From a virus, in the IMG/VR virus record IMGVR_UViG_3300042555_003141, positions 1-26,873 of that record: a stretch of DNA of 26,873 bases. One strand, 5' to 3'. Shown piece by piece: positions 14,861-24,300 of the stretch. The notes below the pieces were generated by a model, which was not told the origin of the DNA, did not search any database, and was given only the letters and a program-made list of their open reading frames with translations. Positions within the stretch are counted from its first letter, which is position 1, and every line of letters begins with the position of its first letter. The translations under genes and the position numbers were made by a program.

Positions 14861-15676
14861 ATGAGCAGATTTAGAAAAGTATCAGAAATCGAAAATATTC
14901 CAACATTCTTGGAAAAGAGATTCATTGGCGCTCAAGTTGAAGTTGAAGAAGATCCTTATGCAGAGTTAAAAAGAAATTCTACGGCCAACAGACAGTCAAT
15001 CTCTAAACAAAATATTGGTTTTACAAAAGAAGCAAATAATATCAATAAATCTTGGGAAAAAATTCAAGGTCCATCTACTTATCAAGACTTAAGAGAAACC
15101 TCTATGGAAGAAAGAATTTTATCACAGGATTTTGGTGCAATCAGAAGAGCTGGATCACAATTTGATTCTGGTGAGACTGCAAGAACTACAACTAGTGGTT
15201 TAAAAGCATTTTCAGCAGATGAATATATGAATGCAATGTTGTCAAGATCTGCTTCTATTTTCAACCCTGATATGATTGCAATTTCTGAAGAATTCTTGAA
15301 TTCTCAATCTTCTACAAGCGAGCAATCGATTATTGAAAATCAAAGAGTAAGAGAAGCTAAAGCAACTCGTCATAAAGCTTGGGAAGAAAGCCAAATAAAT
15401 AACTTGAGACAATCTTCTGTAGTTTCCTCAAGAGCACATTCAATCTTAAGAACATCATCTGACAATGAATTCAATTCTACATTTGGAATGATAGATCCAT
15501 CTGCTCTGGATTCTAGAGAATCAATGAGAATTGCAAATCAAGAAAAGATCAGAAATGAAAGATTAGCAATTAAGAAAAATATTCAAAATGACATGAACAG
15601 TAAATCTCTAAATAGAGCTAAAACTGTTAATGAAATTTATAATAGTATTGACATAAACTTTGACGATTTAGATTAA
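14861..15676 (+). CDS. Hypothetical Ser/Asn-rich virion-module protein
   Basis: This 271-residue protein, counted from the ATG at 14861, is not recognised. It is rich in Ser, Asn, Gln, Arg and Glu with little hydrophobic core (RNSTANRQSISKQNIGF; SSTSEQSIIENQRVREAK). Two more ordered patches are the N-terminus FRKVSEIENIPTFLEKRFIG and ADEYMNAMLSRSASIFNPDM. The C-terminal 60 residues form a charged helix ending in an acidic DINFDDLD. It shares one base with the next gene (TAATG), so the two are translated together. It is probably an extended structural or assembly protein. Confidence 0.68.
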   Translation: MSRFRKVSEIENIPTFLEKRFIGAQVEVEEDPYAELKRNSTANRQSISKQNIGFTKEANNINKSWEKIQGPSTYQDLRETSMEERILSQDFGAIRRAGSQFDSGETARTTTSGLKAFSADEYMNAMLSRSASIFNPDMIAISEEFLNSQSSTSEQSIIENQRVREAKATRHKAWEESQINNLRQSSVVSSRAHSILRTSSDNEFNSTFGMIDPSALDSRESMRIANQEKIRNERLAIKKNIQNDMNSKSLNRAKTVNEIYNSIDINFDDLD

Positions 15677-16665
15677 TGAATAAACTGTCTCAAATTGAAC
15701 CACCTTTAGCTTCAAATCCTGCAAATGGGATTAACAATATTCCCTTGAGTGGTGAAAATGCCGAAGGTGTAACCAAAGATGAAATGAGACAGTTGATGAA
15801 CAAGGTCAAATCTGCTAATGAGAACTACGGTGAACTTTCAGATGAAGTTACTGTCATAGCAGACAGAGTGCAAGATGAAAGCTTAAGACATCAATTATAT
15901 AAGTTATCTAAAGCACTAATTATGTCAAATAATAGTAGAACAAGAACTAAAGATCCAATTACTCAAGAATTAGATCCAAGCTATTCTGATATAGCGAATA
16001 AGATTGAAGAAACTTATTTATCCGAGGCTAAAAACGTGTACAACAATTCAAAAACAGCACAGGTCAAAAAGAAAAAGAAAACTAGAGGCAATCCATTCCG
16101 TGTTTTAATGGGTAAAGTGGGTAAATTGCTTGATCACGGTGTCGAAAAGAACGATATTGTTAGATACATTTCAAAACTCAAGTACTGGAATAAAGAGACA
16201 ATTGAACGTGCTGTAGATATTGTTAAAGAATACAACAAAAAACTAGAGCAAGGCAAAGATAAAGAAGAAAAACCAAAAAAATCTAAAAAAACTGCCAATG
16301 TTGTGGATCTTGAAAGATTACTTGACAAACAAGAAGAAGTCGAGAAAGAAACTAAAGATGTTGAAGAAACAATAGAGCAGATAAATGATACTGAAGAAAA
16401 AGGTAACAAGAATGCTTCAGTAAAAACTGCAGCTTTTGATTATAATGCAAAACCAAATTTTGAAAAAAGATCTACGCCTGAGTTGATTATGAGAGCTTGT
16501 TTTCTTATGGATTTACAAGATTACTCCAAAACAACCAAACAAGGTGATTTCAAAGATGCTGCAGATAAAAAAGGCGTATCAGAAGAATTAAAACAAATTA
16601 AGGCAGCACTTCAGGATAGAGGTTTTGATAAAGAAGAATTATCAAACTTAGGATTGGGTAAATAA
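15676..16665 (+). CDS. Hypothetical Lys/Glu-rich helical virion-module protein
   Basis: This 329-residue protein starts by overlapping the previous stop by one base. An N-terminal proline/asparagine segment leads into helices (TKDEMRQLMNKVKSANENYG). The most ordered part is about residues 130-190: a basic KKKKKTRGNPFRVLM, then GKLLDHGVEKNDIVRYISKL and a helix with NKETIERAVDIVKEYNKK; this block looks like a folded helical domain. A highly charged coiled-coil-like region follows (LLDKQEEVEKETKDVEETIE). The C-terminal 80 residues contain SVKTAAFDYN and PELIMRACFLMDLQDYSKTT. It has three K-T-A motif copies. No function is recognised. Confidence 0.7.
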   Translation: MNKLSQIEPPLASNPANGINNIPLSGENAEGVTKDEMRQLMNKVKSANENYGELSDEVTVIADRVQDESLRHQLYKLSKALIMSNNSRTRTKDPITQELDPSYSDIANKIEETYLSEAKNVYNNSKTAQVKKKKKTRGNPFRVLMGKVGKLLDHGVEKNDIVRYISKLKYWNKETIERAVDIVKEYNKKLEQGKDKEEKPKKSKKTANVVDLERLLDKQEEVEKETKDVEETIEQINDTEEKGNKNASVKTAAFDYNAKPNFEKRSTPELIMRACFLMDLQDYSKTTKQGDFKDAADKKGVSEELKQIKAALQDRGFDKEELSNLGLGK

Positions 16666-16667
16666 TT

Positions 16668-18323
16668 ATGGACAAAGGATATAAAATCAAAGCTACATAC
16701 GAGACACACGATCCTGAAAAAATTGAAAAGATTTTAGAAAAAAAATCAGAAGTTGGTGGTAATGGATTGCTTCGTATGCTTCAAGATACTTTATCAGGTC
16801 TTGGAGATGGAGATTCTATGCCAATGTCTTCTCCATTTCACGTTTTAGGAATGGATGATTTTGGTGATGATCCAGTAATTTCAGCCTTCAAAAATATGGG
16901 TGGTCCTGAGCACATTATGAAGATAGTAGCTCTTCCAAAAAAAGATGCACATCATCATTTACATCAGGCATTTAATAATTTAAACAATATTAGAGTTGCT
17001 GAAGAAAGAAATACTCTCCGTTATGCATATATGGCTATTCAAAATTTCTTGAACAAAGATAATGAAGCAGCTAGAATGGAAAGAGTTGCTTACAAGAATA
17101 GTGAAAAGTCATCAGGTTTTTGGCAAATTGAAACGATTAATACACTTGATAAACTTACAGCATTTTGTTCTTCAGAAATTAGACTTAGCAAAATTGCAAA
17201 TGCTAGAAAAATTGTTTTGTCAGGAAACAAAAACTTAGCTGTCAAAATTGCAAACTATTTACACAATTGGTATTCAGAAATCACACCAAAAGAAAATAGA
17301 AGAGTTGCATATACAACTTTATTTACACAAGCCAATGAGCCTTATTTATTGTGTCCTAAAGGAAAAATGCAAGGATACAAAGCTCCAATTCCTATGGAAA
17401 TATCCAAGTGTAGAGAAAATTGTATAGACTCAAGAGTTGGCAAAGATGGAACTGTAACTTGTGCATATCAAGATTGGCTTAAAGTTGCTTTCCAATCTCA
17501 TGATGAAGTTATGGCTAGACTTGATGTTCATAAGCATCCTGATAATGAAGCCAATGCTCTTGAACTTAAGGAAGGCGAAAGATCCAAAAAACTCACTGAA
17601 GGTGAAATTGGATTTGAAGCTAGATTTGACAATTCTGATAGGGGCGCTAATAAAATCAGAGGCAAACAAAATGTCGATGATTCAATGGAAAAACAATTGT
17701 CAGATGCCAAGCAATCCAGTTATGGCCATCAACAAGGCGACAAGCCTGTTATGCGCCCTAAACAAGCTCAATCTGATTCTTTGAAAACAATTGACTCACA
17801 ACTTCCTAGAAAAGAACAAAAAGGCACAGAATACCTTGAAGCTTTATTGAGAAAATTGAATAACCAAGAATCTGTTACTGATGAAGTACTAGAAGATCAA
17901 CTTGATTCTGATGGACTTTATACTCATCGTGGTGAAATGGAAGAATCTTATGCTGATCAATTGAATGTCAACGGTAAAGATCCAATCAATTACAGAGATG
18001 AATTGAACAAAGACAAAGCTGAACCAAAAGAATCCATTATTCAACAGTTAGATAAGACTGCATCCAAAAAAGAACTTAATCAAGAGCAAATTCTTGGTGA
18101 AACAAGAAAGAAAAATATAGTTGATGTTCCTATGGATAAACAACTAGAAGATACAAGACAAAACAAGAAGATCACTGTTAATATCGAAACTTTATTGAAT
18201 GACGAAGACGAAGATAGCTTTGGTCATCAATTTTCAGATGATGATCTTAAGAAATTTGCTGATGAACTTGGTTTAGATTACATCATGGAATCTAAAAGAG
18301 AAGAATACGACGATGTGGTATAA
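16668..18323 (+). CDS. Hypothetical virion-module protein with Cys cluster and QL repeats
   Basis: This 551-residue protein begins 2 nt after the previous stop. Residues 1-220 are helical (HHHLHQAFNNLNNIRVAEER; RKIVLSGNKNLAVKIANYLH). A Cys cluster C229, C248, C252, C265 (YLLCPKGK, KCRENCIDSR, VTCAYQDWL) looks like a zinc-binding module. From about residue 340 to 495 the sequence is polar and carries at least seven copies of a degenerate xxQL element (EKQLSDAKQ, DSQLPRKEQ, EDQLDSDG, ADQLNVNG, RDELNKDK, QQLDKTAS, DKQLEDTRQ) spaced about 15-35 residues apart. The next protein has a related copy. The C-terminus is acidic. It overlaps the next gene by 11 nt. Function unknown; the repeats may be docking peptides for a multimeric partner. 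Confidence 0.72.
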   Translation: MDKGYKIKATYETHDPEKIEKILEKKSEVGGNGLLRMLQDTLSGLGDGDSMPMSSPFHVLGMDDFGDDPVISAFKNMGGPEHIMKIVALPKKDAHHHLHQAFNNLNNIRVAEERNTLRYAYMAIQNFLNKDNEAARMERVAYKNSEKSSGFWQIETINTLDKLTAFCSSEIRLSKIANARKIVLSGNKNLAVKIANYLHNWYSEITPKENRRVAYTTLFTQANEPYLLCPKGKMQGYKAPIPMEISKCRENCIDSRVGKDGTVTCAYQDWLKVAFQSHDEVMARLDVHKHPDNEANALELKEGERSKKLTEGEIGFEARFDNSDRGANKIRGKQNVDDSMEKQLSDAKQSSYGHQQGDKPVMRPKQAQSDSLKTIDSQLPRKEQKGTEYLEALLRKLNNQESVTDEVLEDQLDSDGLYTHRGEMEESYADQLNVNGKDPINYRDELNKDKAEPKESIIQQLDKTASKKELNQEQILGETRKKNIVDVPMDKQLEDTRQNKKITVNIETLLNDEDEDSFGHQFSDDDLKKFADELGLDYIMESKREEYDDVV

Positions 18324-18855
18324 GCAAGTTTTAGCCCAAATTGGTGGTGGCGTCAATTTGTCAGGAGAAAAGCCTCTTGACACTATTGATTCAACATCAA
18401 ATTCTAAAATAGATGAAATTCATGATGTAGACAATGAGCCTGCAGGACTTTATGATGAACTTGCTGGCATTTTAGATAAAATGGGCAAAACTCTTGATCA
18501 ATATTACAATATGAATCAAGAACAACAAAAAGAAATTTGGGATCTCTTGGTTCAACGGCCTCATAGAATGAATATGGATAATAATGGACAATTTATTATT
18601 TCCCCTCAATCTGCATCTATAGAAGCTCGTAGACACTCTCCATATCATGATGCGCCTGAAGTCACAACATTAGAAGATCAATTGGAAGGCTCAAGACAGC
18701 AAAACAATAATAGAGATCCACAAAGTATGGGTTCAATTGAAAAAGGAAATAGCTTTCAACATTTTAAGAATGGTGAAGGATATTATCAAGCATTAAAAGG
18801 TAAACAAGACCCTATCCTTTTCGGTAATAAACCATCCAATCAAACTTGGTATTAA
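18313..18855 (+). CDS. Hypothetical protein starting MWYK, upstream of portal
   Basis: This 180-residue protein overlaps the previous gene by 11 nt. It starts MWYKQVLAQIGGG, similar to the MWYSKIIE start of the minus-strand peptidase. One folded-looking helical segment is present (about residues 43-78: GLYDELAGILDKMGKTLDQY, then QQKEIWDLLVQRP). The rest is polar, including TTLEDQLEGSRQQNN, which matches the QL repeat of the upstream protein, and it ends NQTWY. This sharing suggests the two act with the same partner. No known family. Confidence 0.68.
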   Translation: MWYKQVLAQIGGGVNLSGEKPLDTIDSTSNSKIDEIHDVDNEPAGLYDELAGILDKMGKTLDQYYNMNQEQQKEIWDLLVQRPHRMNMDNNGQFIISPQSASIEARRHSPYHDAPEVTTLEDQLEGSRQQNNNRDPQSMGSIEKGNSFQHFKNGEGYYQALKGKQDPILFGNKPSNQTWY

Positions 18856-18873
18856 GTTCTATTTTTATAGAAC
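18856..18873 (+). other. Inverted repeat between 18313 gene and portal promoter
   Basis: GTTCTAT (18856-18862) and ATAGAAC (18867-18873) flank TTTT, starting right after the stop codon at 18853-18855 and ending 2 nt before the TATAAT box. It is short and AT-rich, so it is more likely an operator-like or weak terminator element than a strong terminator. Confidence 0.4.
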
Positions 18874-18875
18874 GG

Positions 18876-18881
18876 TATAAT
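18876..18881 (+). promoter_or_regulatory. -10 box (TATAAT) 7 nt before the portal start
   Basis: A perfect TATAAT ends 7 nt before the ATG at 18889, with no -35 hexamer at 16-18 nt and no Shine-Dalgarno. Geometry predicts a leaderless or near-leaderless portal mRNA. Confidence 0.45.
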
Positions 18882-18888
18882 ATATGTT

Positions 18889-21258
18889 ATGGCAAATAGA
18901 ACATCATTGGCTTCTGCTATCAGAACAGCAGCAACACAAGTATCAGGAGCACCAACAAGCACAACTACTGTAGAGAGAAATTATGCAAGTAGTCGAATTG
19001 GTCTAGGATTAGGACCAAGCGTCACTAGAACTGCAAGCATAAACACAGTTACTACAGCTCCTAACTTCTATTCACCATTTCTTACTCCATCATCGTTTCA
19101 AATCCCAAATGCTCGACGTGAAGTTTATCTTTGGGCAAACTGGTGGAGAAACAATGAACCAAAAATTGCTGCAGCCATTAATTTCTATACTAACTATCCT
19201 TTCTCTGGATGGAAATTAGAATGTTCTTCATCTTACGTAAAAGATTACTTTGAAAAGTTAGTAGAATCTCTTAACTTTCAAAAATGGCTGCCAGAAATTT
19301 CCAAAACATATCACTTATTAGGTGATTCTTTTGTGCTCCTTTCATTGGACTGCCCACATTGTCATGGATCTAACTGGGATGATGACAAAAATCAAGAATG
19401 TCAACATGATGGTGCTACTTGGAAATCAATTTCAATTCTTAATCCAGATTCTGTAATTAAAACTCCAGGAATGATTGATCAAGCTGGAAGCTATGCTTAT
19501 CGACCATCTGCTGAAGAAATAAGAATTGTAAACGAAAGAAATCCTAAAGAAATTTACGATTCAATTCCTGACAACATCAAAAAGATGATTATTCAGGGTA
19601 ATCCAATTAAGTTGAATCCTATTTCTATCCACCATTTTAAGTATGGATCAAACCCATGGGAAGATTATGGAATTTCTATGATTCGCCCATTATTTCCAAT
19701 CTTAACTTACAAAGATAAATTACGTCAAGCACAATATATGATTGCAGAACGTCTTATCTTACCAATCAAGGTTGTAAAGATTGGTAGTGATACAAGACCA
19801 GCATCACAAGAAGATATTGACAACGTGCAAGATGAATTGGCATCTATTGCCAATGATCCAAACTTGACTCTTGTTACTCACCACAATTTTGATCTTGAAT
19901 GGTATGGAGCTACTGGTAAAATTCATCCTCTAACTGGTGAATTTGAACTTATTGAACAAGAAATCTTAGACGGCGTTATGCTCAACAAAGCTCTGTTGAA
20001 TGGTGAGGGCCCAACTTATGGAAACGCTCAAGTTGGACTTCTTGCAATGGCTCAAAGATTAGAGACATTTAGAAGAGAAGTAGCCCATTGGATTGAACAA
20101 AATGTTTTCATGCCAGTTGCAAAATGGAATGGCTTTGTAATTGAAGGCGAGAGAGGACAAGACGAATTAGTCTATCCAAAAATCAAATTTGATGATCTGC
20201 AATTGCGTGATGATACTGGTAAGTTGCAAATGCTTGTCACTGCAAATCAAAATGGAGTGATTTCCAACGTTTCATTGATTGAAGCTTTCGGGCTTGACTC
20301 TGATCAAGAAATTGAAAGACTTAGATTTGAACAAGGTGCAAACTTTGTAAATGATCAATCTTTTGGTACTCCTAATGTTTCATTAAGTTTTCAGAGTGGT
20401 GGTGTTACTGGGCAAGGTTTTGGAGCAGCAACACCCAATGCATCTGCTGGTATTGAAGGAATGCCACCTCCTGCTGATCTTTCAGTTGGTGGTACGCCTC
20501 CTGCTGGTGGTGCTCCACCTCCTGCACCTGCCGCTCCAGGAGCTGCACCTACAGCTTCTGTAATGAATAAGTTCTACAAAGTTGCTAGTTCTACAATTAA
20601 TGAAATTTACACTGAAAGAATAGAGGCAAAAAATTCAGGCGTAAGAACTGCTAGCAAGAAAATCAAATCTGCAGCCCATGAAGGTTTCTTGAAATCATTA
20701 ACTCCAGTAACAGGCAGAGGATCATTAGGTCCTTTACCAGATGAATATGATGGATTATTCGGCACTTTGTATATACCAATTATGGGTGGTGATAATTCTC
20801 ATCCATTAAATAATTATGCTCTAGAAGAGATTTATCAATTTGCCAGCAACGAAAACGATTCAATAAAAAAATATGCAAAAAAGAAAGTAGATGTTTCTCA
20901 GCAACCAAAAATGTTTACTAATCTTGAAAAGAAACTTTATGGACTGATGATGTCTTTAAACATGCCTTTTCCCTTATATGCACAATATTCTGCTGGTCCT
21001 ACAATGGATTATCAACTAGATGCAGCTATTCCAAACTTGAAACTTGGAATTGAGGCAGATGGTGAAATTTGGCATAATAACCCAGACAAAATTGCAAAAG
21101 ATAAACGTAGAGATTCTGAATTGGCTGCAAATGGCTGGATTATCATCAGATTTACAGATAAAGAATTGAATGATCATCCTCAAGATTGTTTAAACGTGTT
21201 AATTAAAGTAATTAAGCGAAGAACAGGTATGGGAGAGGGTAATTCGGAATATCTATAA
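18889..21258 (+). CDS. Portal protein fused to a C-terminal Vsr/DUF559-like endonuclease domain
   Basis: The 789-residue protein has a portal region at about residues 60-490: LWANWWRNNEPKIAAAINFY, YPFSGWKLEC, HLLGDSFVLLSLD, then SIHHFKYGSNPWEDYGISMI, IAERLILPIKVV and EGPTYGNAQVGLLAMAQRLE, typical of the clip, stem and crown order of large-phage portals. A Cys/His insertion (C155, C158, C171, H173) sits in the wing. A Pro/Gly/Ala linker (about 495-555) leads to a C-terminal module. Residues about 676-778 fit a PD-(D/E)XK nuclease: NLEKKLYGLM (E680), YQLDAAIPNLKLGIEADGEIWH (D711, E722, D724, H729), DKRRDSELAANGW and IIIRFTDKEL. This pattern is the DUF559/Vsr core, with catalytic residues kept. 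A portal carrying a nuclease is unusual. No intein splice motifs were seen, so it reads as one continuous fusion. Confidence 0.85.
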   Translation: MANRTSLASAIRTAATQVSGAPTSTTTVERNYASSRIGLGLGPSVTRTASINTVTTAPNFYSPFLTPSSFQIPNARREVYLWANWWRNNEPKIAAAINFYTNYPFSGWKLECSSSYVKDYFEKLVESLNFQKWLPEISKTYHLLGDSFVLLSLDCPHCHGSNWDDDKNQECQHDGATWKSISILNPDSVIKTPGMIDQAGSYAYRPSAEEIRIVNERNPKEIYDSIPDNIKKMIIQGNPIKLNPISIHHFKYGSNPWEDYGISMIRPLFPILTYKDKLRQAQYMIAERLILPIKVVKIGSDTRPASQEDIDNVQDELASIANDPNLTLVTHHNFDLEWYGATGKIHPLTGEFELIEQEILDGVMLNKALLNGEGPTYGNAQVGLLAMAQRLETFRREVAHWIEQNVFMPVAKWNGFVIEGERGQDELVYPKIKFDDLQLRDDTGKLQMLVTANQNGVISNVSLIEAFGLDSDQEIERLRFEQGANFVNDQSFGTPNVSLSFQSGGVTGQGFGAATPNASAGIEGMPPPADLSVGGTPPAGGAPPPAPAAPGAAPTASVMNKFYKVASSTINEIYTERIEAKNSGVRTASKKIKSAAHEGFLKSLTPVTGRGSLGPLPDEYDGLFGTLYIPIMGGDNSHPLNNYALEEIYQFASNENDSIKKYAKKKVDVSQQPKMFTNLEKKLYGLMMSLNMPFPLYAQYSAGPTMDYQLDAAIPNLKLGIEADGEIWHNNPDKIAKDKRRDSELAANGWIIIRFTDKELNDHPQDCLNVLIKVIKRRTGMGEGNSEYL

Positions 21259-21285
21259 TTATAGAATAGTTTGTCACTGTACAAT

Positions 21286-21309
21286 AAACCCGTCGATTTC
21301 GACGGGTTT
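21286..21309 (+). terminator. Rho-independent terminator after portal
   Basis: AAACCCGTCG (21286-21295) pairs perfectly with CGACGGGTTT (21300-21309) around an ATTT loop, followed by AAATTTTAC. It separates the portal from the protease gene, which then has its own Shine-Dalgarno (AAGGA at 21371-21375). Confidence 0.8.
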
Positions 21310-21383
21310 AAATTTTACAGGTCTTAATAGGTCAAAAATAGAACAAATCCTATTGATAACTTTATTTTTTAAGGATTGAATAT

Positions 21384-24300
21384 ATGTACAAGGTTGCAAA
21401 AGGTGGAGCTATAACAATAAATAGTTTCCTCAACGAAAATGACCGAAATATAGCTAGAGATTATATTATCAAGACTGCTTCTTCAAATATGAGAGAGGCA
21501 GCAAAAATCGGTCTTCAATCTCTCTATGCAGATCCAAAAGAAGTCCTAGAAAAATACAAAGATTTCGATATTGTCAGAGAAATGCAAGCACGTAAAGGTG
21601 CTAAATTGCTATGGGTAAGAGCTAGAGCCATAGATGCTGACGTAGTAAATGCAAATGGTGACTTATTTTCCAAAGAAGAATTACTCAAAGAAACTGAAAT
21701 TAAAGGCAAGAAAATTCCAGCCTACAAAACTTTTGAAGGCGTTCCTATCTATACAAACCACAAGAATGATGATATCGAGCAAGCAAAAGGAATGGTTGTA
21801 TATGCAGAGTGGGACGAAAAAGAAGACTGTGTGTATTGTACTTTCTTTGTAGATGAAGAAGCTTATCCAGATATTGCTAGAAATATCCGCACTGGTGTAA
21901 TCCATGACGTTTCTATGGGAGCAAGTGTTGAATGGGGCGTTTGTTCGGTTTGTGGAAATAAAGCCTATACCGAAAGAGATTATTGTGAACACCTCAAAAA
22001 ATATAAAGGGAAAATTTACCCTGAATCAGGCAAAAAAGCATATGAGAAAAACTACGGAGTAAAGTTCATTGAGCTTTCTTGTGTTGGTGATGGTGCTTTT
22101 GAATCTTGTGAAATTCAAGAAATATATGATGTAGATGACGTTCTTGATGCAGCGACAAATTTAGAGAAAAAAGCAAATGAAATTTCTTCAAATATTGTAT
22201 TGGCTCTTCAAGGTGCTCCACATGACAATATCTCAAGACCTGAATATGAAAATTGTCTAAGAGTTGCAAATGCAACTGCCAAAACAGCAGTAAGACTAGC
22301 TCAACAAGCTGGGACATTAGTTGGTGGGCCTTTACTAGCAGGGCAGGGTGCAAATCAGAATTCTACTGTTGCAGCTGTTCTTGGCGCATTAGGTATTGAT
22401 CCAAGATCTGGCCTTAATATCTTGGACTTGATCAATTTATCACTAAACTTCCTTGAAGTAGCAGTTATGAATATGTTTGCCCGAAAAGACAATGTAGATC
22501 TTGGACATGTTGGCAAAGTTACAAAATCAATGGCTGAACTTCAATCAACAATGCAAGACATGATTGACGACGGTGTTGATGTTGGTAGTGGTCAAAGACC
22601 TCAACAAATAAATCAACCTCAAAATTTACAACAAGGACAAGCCCCACAAGCTTCTCCGATGAATGCCAATGTTGGTTTGGCAAATTATGCACCAACTGAA
22701 TCTGTTGGAAAAGTAATGGATCTTACTTATTCTGAAGATCAAGATAGTCAGGTTGGAGGCGGAGTTGCATTAGCCTCTAGCTCGCACAATTTGGTATGGG
22801 CTTCAAGAGATGGTAAAAGAGAAGTTTTTGCTAGTACTCAAAGCAGTTCATCTTCCAATAAAATTTTGAATTTATCTCAAAGCATATTAAATTTGAAAAA
22901 TAATTTAAGTGACAATTCAGAAATTCAAAAAAGTATTGATAATGTCATTAGGGTTGCTAATGAAAGAAGCAAAAATATAAAAACAAATACGCCTTTCGTG
23001 GCGGGGAGCAGAAATCAAATGGATCACTTTGCAAAGATTGCATCAGAGCAAAGAAAAAAACTTGCTGCTGCAGTTACAATCGATTTTAAAGTCGAGGATA
23101 ATGCAGGTAATAGAGTTGTTCTTTCTACTGATGGTTCGATTACAGGTTACACAAATGGAAAAAGAACTGCTTGGGAACCTATCCTTAATGAAAACCAAAT
23201 TGGTTTAATGGAAAATGGACAAGGAACAAGAGTTGCTGCTGATTTACTCAAGGACTACTCACAATTTGTCAAGACTGCTTTACTTGATGTCAAAGAAAGA
23301 CTTGATGAAAGAGAAAGACAACTTGATGAAGTTAGAAGTGGTGAGTCATATGATAACTTGGTTGATGGCGTTAAGAGCAAGAATACTGGTGTTATCAATC
23401 AAGTTCGTGAACTTACTCTTAAATCAAAACAAACAGGTGCAAGCCAAGATGCAGTCAAGGAAATTCTTCTTGGAGATGCTGGACTTTATGGCAGAAGAGT
23501 CAAGGATGAAGAAGTTTGCAAGTCCTTAACTGAATTGGTAGATGAAGTAACTCATGGTGTTCCAACTGAAGTTTTAGAAAAACAATTAGCTTGCTGCCGT
23601 ACAGAGGGCTCTGCAAGTGCTCACGAAATTATGGCTGCTACAATCAATGCCTTGGGCAAGGCTGTAATTTCATCGCTTGAAACTCCTAAGACAATTGTTA
23701 GAGTTGCGCAAACATTAGCTGAAGAACCAATGCTTCCTGAAATGATTGGAACTGCTGCTGCTGGAACTGATATGGAAGCAGATAAAGCAGAAAAGGTTGA
23801 TTTCTTTGGTGGCAATGCTGAACCAGAAAATTCTGTATCTGCAATTCTCAAGCAATTAGGTGCAGCTGTTACTTCAGAAGTAACAGCTCAAGATCTTGCT
23901 GATGCACTTTCAGTTGCCGTTGAAGAAGGCGAGATGACCAAAGAAGGTGTTTCAAGAATTGCTGAACTTCTTATGGGACAAGCTTCTGTTCCTGAAGAAG
24001 GACTAGACGTAGAGACTGCTCCTTCTAAAAATGAAGAACTTAAGTCTGCTTTAATGTCAGCTGTAGATGCTGATGCTGATCTTATTTCAAAAGATGATCT
24101 TAAGTCTGCAATTTCTGCAATGGCAATGTCATCAAAAGAAACTGGAACAACTCCTGATGAAGTAGTTGATTCTGTTGAAGCAATGCCAGAAAAACAATTG
24201 ATGGCTGCTATTGATAGAGCTAAAACTGCAACTGCAACTGATGGCAGATTAAGAGCTAGAGCAAGAAGAGAATTCTGGGGCGTAAAGACTGCTTCAACAA

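Noticed and set aside
20550-21258. Intein with a homing endonuclease in the portal
   Set aside because: The nuclease is at the very C-terminus with no following extein, and no splice-junction motifs were seen around it.
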